Source: CAYGOC01 sp964351495 (GTDB lineage Bacteria; Chlamydiota; Chlamydiia; Chlamydiales; SM23-39). Taken from it: DNA of 64,000 nucleotides. A program made the translations under genes and the position numbers. Shown in pieces: positions 60,198 to 64,000 of the stretch (positions are counted from its first letter, which is position 1; each line of letters starts with the position of its first letter). The stretch spans positions 1 to 64,000 of the forward strand of contig CAYGOC010000011.1 of NCBI GenBank assembly GCA_964351495.1, given 5' to 3'. A model generated the notes under the pieces. The model did not search any database and was not told the origin of the DNA. It saw nothing but the letters and a program-made list of their open reading frames with translations.

Positions 60198-61313
60198 CTA
60201 AAGCTTTTCAAAAGAGGCTACAAAAAAGCCGTCTCCTTCTTTTCGTTTGGGAAGGGTTTTTTGAAAGGGAGCTCGTAGTTTTAGGGGTAATTGAGAAAGG
60301 AAAAAATTTGCTTGTTCTTCATTTTCTTCTTGTAAAATAGAACAGGTCATATAAAAAATTTTGCCACCCTTTTTTAGATAAGAAAAGGCTTTAATAAAGA
60401 TAGCTCTTTGCGTTTCTTTTAAAGAAGAGAGAAGCTCTTTAGTTATAGTATATTTTCTGTCTGGGTTCCTTCTTAAAGAACCACTCCCGGAACAGGGTAC
60501 ATCTACTAGCACAATATCTATTTTTCCCAGAAATGGAAGAAGGCTCTCTTCTGTAGAAAAGATCTGAAAAGACGTAACCCCAGCCCTGGTAAGTCTTTTT
60601 TTTGCCTCTTCTAAACTATTTTTCCTTATATCATACAAAAACAAATGGGGACTTTTCATGAAAGGAGCTATTGCTAAAGACTTTCCACCCGATCCTGCAC
60701 AAAAATCGAGTAGAGATTCTCCTTCTTTGGGAGAGACTAAAAGGGAAGCTTTTTGGCTGCTTTCATCTTGGATTTCAAAAAGACCCTCCTTGTATTCTGT
60801 AAGAGAGGTTAAGGGAGCATTTTTTTCAAAGAAAAGAGAGAAAGGAGATTCTTTTCCTTTCCATATGGGAAAGGTTTCTTTCCATTTTTCAAAAAGAAAT
60901 TCCCGTGTAGTTTTTATAGGATTTATCCGAACTGTAGGATAGGCTTTTTCGTTCAAGATTGTACACAAGGTAAAAGCGTTTTCTTCTCCATATTCTTGTA
61001 CTAACTTCTCCCAAAAAAACAGGGGAAAGCTTTGCTTTTTATAAGGAGCTAAAGTGGCGTATAGGGGATTTGTTTCGATCCCTTTTGCTAAAAGAGTTTT
61101 CTTTTCCTCCCAAGAAGAATGAGGAAGAAGCTCTTCTAAAAGGAGTTTGTTTCGAATTAGCTTATATACGGCCTCAGAGATAACTCTCCTATCGCGTGCT
61201 CCTAAAAATTTTCTATTTAGGAAATACTTACGTACAAAAAGATCTAGAGGAACTTCCGTTTTTTCCCAAAGCTCCAAAAGTAAAAAGAGGTGTTTTTCTT
61301 GAAAAGGATTCAT
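60198..61313 (-). CDS. RsmB-like 16S rRNA cytosine-C5 methyltransferase
   Basis: 371 residues of the NOL1/NOP2/Sun family. SAM site 'LLDFCAGSGGKSLAIAPF', catalytic motifs 'LVDVPCSGSGSLRRNPD' and 'IFYMTCSILQEENEEQ' with the two conserved cysteines. The N-terminal NusB-like helical part is reduced compared with E. coli RsmB (429 residues). It probably makes one m5C in 16S rRNA. Confidence 0.9.
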   Translation of the reverse strand: MNPFQEKHLFLLLELWEKTEVPLDLFVRKYFLNRKFLGARDRRVISEAVYKLIRNKLLLEELLPHSSWEEKKTLLAKGIETNPLYATLAPYKKQSFPLFFWEKLVQEYGEENAFTLCTILNEKAYPTVRINPIKTTREFLFEKWKETFPIWKGKESPFSLFFEKNAPLTSLTEYKEGLFEIQDESSQKASLLVSPKEGESLLDFCAGSGGKSLAIAPFMKSPHLFLYDIRKNSLEEAKKRLTRAGVTSFQIFSTEESLLPFLGKIDIVLVDVPCSGSGSLRRNPDRKYTITKELLSSLKETQRAIFIKAFSYLKKGGKIFYMTCSILQEENEEQANFFLSQLPLKLRAPFQKTLPKRKEGDGFFVASFEKL

Positions 61314-61384
61314 AATCTTACTGTTTTAAGAGGTATTATATATAAAAAGAAAATATAAAAGGGATTTTTTAATATAAAAATCGG

Positions 61385-61406
61385 AAGATAAAAAAATTTT
61401 TATCTT
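61385..61406. repeat. AT palindrome between divergent genes
   Basis: AAGATAAAAAA / ATTTTTATCTT, a 22-bp palindrome with one mismatched position per arm, lies midway in the 184-bp divergent region between the rsmB-like and doxX genes. It could be an operator or simply reflect high AT content. Confidence 0.3.
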
Positions 61407-61497
61407 AATTTTGCAACTTTTTATTTTAGCTTCTCTTTCAGTTTCTTGAAAATTAAGGTCTTTTGTGTAAACTGAGGAATATACTAGGGAGCTTTTT

Positions 61498-61965
61498 GTG
61501 AGAGGGATATGTATTTTTGGAGGGCGCTTTTTTTTAAGCCTTATTTTCTTGATAGCAGCTATTCAAAAAGGGGTAAACTGGAGGGGTACGGAGACAGAGT
61601 TAGTTCAGGCTCTATCTATGTGGCATACCCATTTTTCTGAGTTTTCCTTTTTACAAGGGCTTATAGGGTTTGCCCCATTTCTTATGGTTTTGGGGATTTC
61701 TCTAGAAACCTTGGGAGTTTTTCTGGTTTTATTAAGCAAGAAATTTAAGTTGGGAGCCTTTTTTTTACTGCTATTTTTAATTCCAGCTACTTTCTTGTTT
61801 CACCCTTTTTGGTTTTTAGAGGGGGTTGAAAGAGATTTGCAAATTGTGATGTTTTTAAAAAATCTGGCAATAATGGGAGGCCTTTTTCTCCTTTTCTGTA
61901 TAGAATCTTCGAAAAAGGGAAATCCTAATATGGAAAGCGCTAGTTTGCATAAAGAAGAAGATTAA
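61498..61965 (+). CDS. DoxX-family membrane protein
   Basis: 155 residues with four predicted helices. The first carries the DoxX-like pattern 'GGRFFLSLIFLIAAIQKGVNW', and 'LIGFAPFLMVLGISLETLGV' and 'PATFLFHPFWF' continue it. DoxX proteins take part in redox or detoxification processes in the inner membrane; the exact role is unclear. GTG 61498 is preceded by AGGGAG. lnt follows after four bases. Confidence 0.75.
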   Translation: MRGICIFGGRFFLSLIFLIAAIQKGVNWRGTETELVQALSMWHTHFSEFSFLQGLIGFAPFLMVLGISLETLGVFLVLLSKKFKLGAFFLLLFLIPATFLFHPFWFLEGVERDLQIVMFLKNLAIMGGLFLLFCIESSKKGNPNMESASLHKEED

Positions 61966-61969
61966 ACTT

Positions 61970-63646
61970 TTGAAAAAAACTCTCCTTTTGTTTTTTTTAT
62001 CCTTTTTTCTTGTTGGATTAGGGCAACCTCTTTTTTCTTCCTATCTTAGTTTTTTTGCGGGGTTTTTAGGGTATGCTCTTTTTTGGTATGCTCTTTTTTC
62101 TTTTTCTACAAAAAGGGCTTTTTATCTTGGCTGGGGGTGGTTCTTTCTTGTTCAACTTATTCAGCTTAAATGGATGGTCTCTTTTGAGTATCAAAGTGTT
62201 TTGATTCTTTTTGTGTATGTAATATTAGCCCTTCTCTTAGGGGTTCAGTTTGGGATTTTTACCGCATTTATCCATCATTTTTTTACGAAAAAAAAAGCAA
62301 AGAGTTTTCTTCTTTTTGTAACAGCTTCTTTTTTGTGGGTATTTTTTGAGGAGATCCGCCTTTTTGTTTTGAGCGGATTTTCTTGGAATCCTGTGGGTCT
62401 TGCCTTAAGTGCCAATGTATTTAGTAGACAGATGGCTTCTTTGTTTGGGGTATATGGGTTAAGTTTTTGGGTGATTTTCACGAATCTCTGGGGAGCTAAA
62501 GCGTTATTTACAAGAGAGAAAAAAGTCTTTTTTTTATGGGGGATCTGTGCTTTAACCCCTTTTTTATGGGGAAAAAGCTATCTTTTACTACAAAGTCAAA
62601 AGATAGAAAAAGGGATCCCTTTTTCTGTTCTTTTAGTACAAACAGCTTTACGTCCGGAAGAAAAATCGCCCCATTTTTCTTGGGAGAAGTTTCTTTCTCC
62701 TTATGTGCAGTGGAAACGAATCTTTGAAGAAGTACAAAAGCAGAAAAACAAGCTTGATTTAGTAGTGCTTCCTGAAATAGCTCTCCCTTTTGGGACTTTT
62801 CAGCCCGTGTATCCTTTAAAAGAAATAGAGGCTCTTTGGAAAGAGGTATTTTCTTCTGATATACACACTTTTGCGCCGCTCTCTTACTCCTACGGGGAAA
62901 TAAGAGAGGGAAAATTCTTTGTAAGTAACGCTTTTATATTACAGTCTTTAGCAAATGCTTTTTCCTGTGAGTGGGTAGCTGGGTTAGAAACGTATGATCC
63001 TTTTGTGAAAAGGGGATATAACGCGGCTTTTTACTTTGCTCCCGGGAAAGAAGAAGTTTTTAGATATGAAAAACGAGTTTTAGTTCCTATTGGGGAGTAT
63101 ATACCTTATAGGTGGGCTAAAAAATGGGCTAGAGAGTTTGGGATAGAAGGGTCTTTTTCCTTTGGGAAAACGGCCAAAATCTTTTCCAAAAAAAACCCTT
63201 TTTCCGTCTCTATTTGTTATGAGGAGACCTATCCTTATCTTATAAGGGAAGGGAGAAAGTTGGGAGCAGAGTTTTTGGTAAACCTTTCTAATGATGCGTG
63301 GTTTCCTAAAACAACGCTGGCTATGCAACACTATTTTCACGGGATGCTGCGATCTGTTGAAAATGGAGTATTTTGTTTGAGAGCTACTAATACAGGAGTT
63401 ACAGCAGCTGTAGATCCTTTTGGAAGGGAAAGGGCGAGCTTTTTAAAAGAAGACCCGAAAAGAGAAGAAACATATGGTTCTCTTTTAGTCTCCTTTCCTA
63501 TGGCTTCTCTTTTTACTTTGTATACTTTTTGGGGGGAGCTTCCTCTTCTTTTGGGAGGGTTTTTTTGTGTTGTTATTTTTGGCTTTCATATTAGAAATAG
63601 GTCTTGCTCAAAAAAAGGAAATTGGCTTACCTTCTTGAAGACGTAA
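61970..63646 (+). CDS. lnt: Apolipoprotein N-acyltransferase
   Basis: 558 residues. Hydrophobic helices in the first 200 residues are followed by a nitrilase-like periplasmic domain with the catalytic triad: Glu in 'VVLPEIALPFG', Lys in 'RYEKRVLVPIGEYIP' and Cys in 'SICYEETYP'. It adds the third acyl chain to lipoproteins. Start is a TTG at 61970, close behind doxX. lnt-lpxC order as in Chlamydia (CT534-533, from memory). Confidence 0.95.
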   Translation: MKKTLLLFFLSFFLVGLGQPLFSSYLSFFAGFLGYALFWYALFSFSTKRAFYLGWGWFFLVQLIQLKWMVSFEYQSVLILFVYVILALLLGVQFGIFTAFIHHFFTKKKAKSFLLFVTASFLWVFFEEIRLFVLSGFSWNPVGLALSANVFSRQMASLFGVYGLSFWVIFTNLWGAKALFTREKKVFFLWGICALTPFLWGKSYLLLQSQKIEKGIPFSVLLVQTALRPEEKSPHFSWEKFLSPYVQWKRIFEEVQKQKNKLDLVVLPEIALPFGTFQPVYPLKEIEALWKEVFSSDIHTFAPLSYSYGEIREGKFFVSNAFILQSLANAFSCEWVAGLETYDPFVKRGYNAAFYFAPGKEEVFRYEKRVLVPIGEYIPYRWAKKWAREFGIEGSFSFGKTAKIFSKKNPFSVSICYEETYPYLIREGRKLGAEFLVNLSNDAWFPKTTLAMQHYFHGMLRSVENGVFCLRATNTGVTAAVDPFGRERASFLKEDPKREETYGSLLVSFPMASLFTLYTFWGELPLLLGGFFCVVIFGFHIRNRSCSKKGNWLTFLKT

Positions 63647-63667
63647 ATTGAAGGGAAATAGCTTGTT

Positions 63668-64000
63668 TTGACGGTTCTTCCGAACAAAAGAGAAGTACAA
63701 AAAAGATCTCATCCCATTTCTACGGAAAAGGTAGAATCCTCTCTATTTTACTCTACTTTAAGCAAAGAAGTATTTCACGAAGGTGTAGGACTTTTTAGCG
63801 GGGTGAAGGTGCAGATGAGGCTTTTGCCGGCTAAAGTAGGAACGGGGGTGGTTTTTCAAAGAGTTGATTTGCCCCATACTCCTTTAATTCCAGCCTCTCT
63901 TGATTTCGTCCACAAAACTCCCAGATGCACTATTTTAGGCAATAAGGACGCGTGCGTTCAAACTGTGGAACATCTGCTGTCTGCTTTGTATTCTTTGAAG
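63668..64000 (+). CDS. lpxC: UDP-3-O-acyl-GlcNAc deacetylase, 5' part
   Basis: The first committed enzyme of lipid A synthesis, cut by the window end after 111 codons. Visible are 'VFHEGVGLFSGVKVQMRLLP', 'GTGVVFQRVDLP' and the zinc/active-site 'QTVEHLLSALYS'. An in-frame TAG at 63659-63661 leaves TTG 63668 as the only plausible start. This gives an N-terminal extension of about 30 residues before the usual LpxC start. Confidence 0.9.
   Translation, partial: MTVLPNKREVQKRSHPISTEKVESSLFYSTLSKEVFHEGVGLFSGVKVQMRLLPAKVGTGVVFQRVDLPHTPLIPASLDFVHKTPRCTILGNKDACVQTVEHLLSALYSLK

Noticed and set aside
60149..60211. Longer start for the SurA-like gene
   Set aside because: The signal peptide and a well-spaced GAAGG place the start at 60148; the extension overlaps the upstream methyltransferase gene.

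Overview
The window is typical of a member of the phylum Chlamydiota lying outside the classical family Chlamydiaceae. The evidence is an AT-rich, densely packed genome and genes or gene blocks that are hallmarks of the phylum: euo, a fused secD-secF, the tsp-gltX-euo-recJ-secDF-uppS-cdsA-cmk/plsC block, the trxA-trmL-mip-aspS-hisS-uhpC-dnaE block, RsbU/RsbW partner-switching proteins, and a short MOMP-like porin. From memory, these blocks match the order seen in Chlamydia trachomatis around CT441-453, CT533-534, CT539-551, CT574-575 and CT587-588, but joined differently. Additions such as an OPT peptide transporter, TrkA/TrkH potassium uptake and a GH18 hydrolase fit an environmental chlamydia (Simkania/Rhabdochlamydia/Parachlamydia grade). 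The genus cannot be fixed from this window alone.

Layout. 1-3.5 kb: a possible frameshifted gene start at the edge, a secreted GH18 hydrolase, and groES-groEL behind a degenerate CIRCE operator. 3.5-13.7 kb: a giant protein of unknown function, TrkH/TrkA, a cysteine hydrolase, a glycosyltransferase, tRNA-Arg abutting a metallo-beta-lactamase-fold hydrolase, and a peroxiredoxin. 13.7-20.6 kb: enolase-RsgA-TrmH operon, RsbU, tRNA nucleotidyltransferase/poly(A) polymerase, and a MOMP-like porin. 20.6-30.1 kb: MutL, an M24 peptidase, an orphan sensor kinase, two genes probably linked to type II secretion, an OPT transporter, a methyltransferase and a CysJ-like reductase. 30.1-41 kb: a tiny lipoprotein at the omcA position, gltX, tsp, euo, recJ and secDF. 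41-48.7 kb: uppS, cdsA, a Cmk-PlsC fusion, thioredoxin, and the hisS-aspS-mip-trmL operon. 48.7-58.4 kb: a hypothetical protein, uhpC, dnaE, BamD-like and LptE-like envelope proteins, RsbW and a D,D-carboxypeptidase. 58.4-64 kb: ksgA, a SurA-like chaperone, an RsmB-like methyltransferase, DoxX, lnt and the start of lpxC.

Themes. Many genes serve envelope building: UppS for lipid carrier, CdsA and PlsC for phospholipid, LpxC and an LptE-like protein for LPS, Lnt for lipoproteins, BamD-like and SurA-like proteins for outer-membrane assembly, SecDF for export, and DacF for peptidoglycan. Energy parasitism is represented by UhpC (hexose phosphate) and OPT (peptides). Developmental control is represented by Euo, RsbU and RsbW. 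Genes overlap heavily (ATGA-type junctions), and TTG/GTG starts are common. The most unusual points are a tRNA whose mature 3' end lies directly against an AUG start codon, a Cmk-PlsC fusion, two genes whose expected start lies in the wrong frame beside A-runs, and two gene starts framed by RNA hairpins. No CRISPR array, insertion sequence or prophage was seen.
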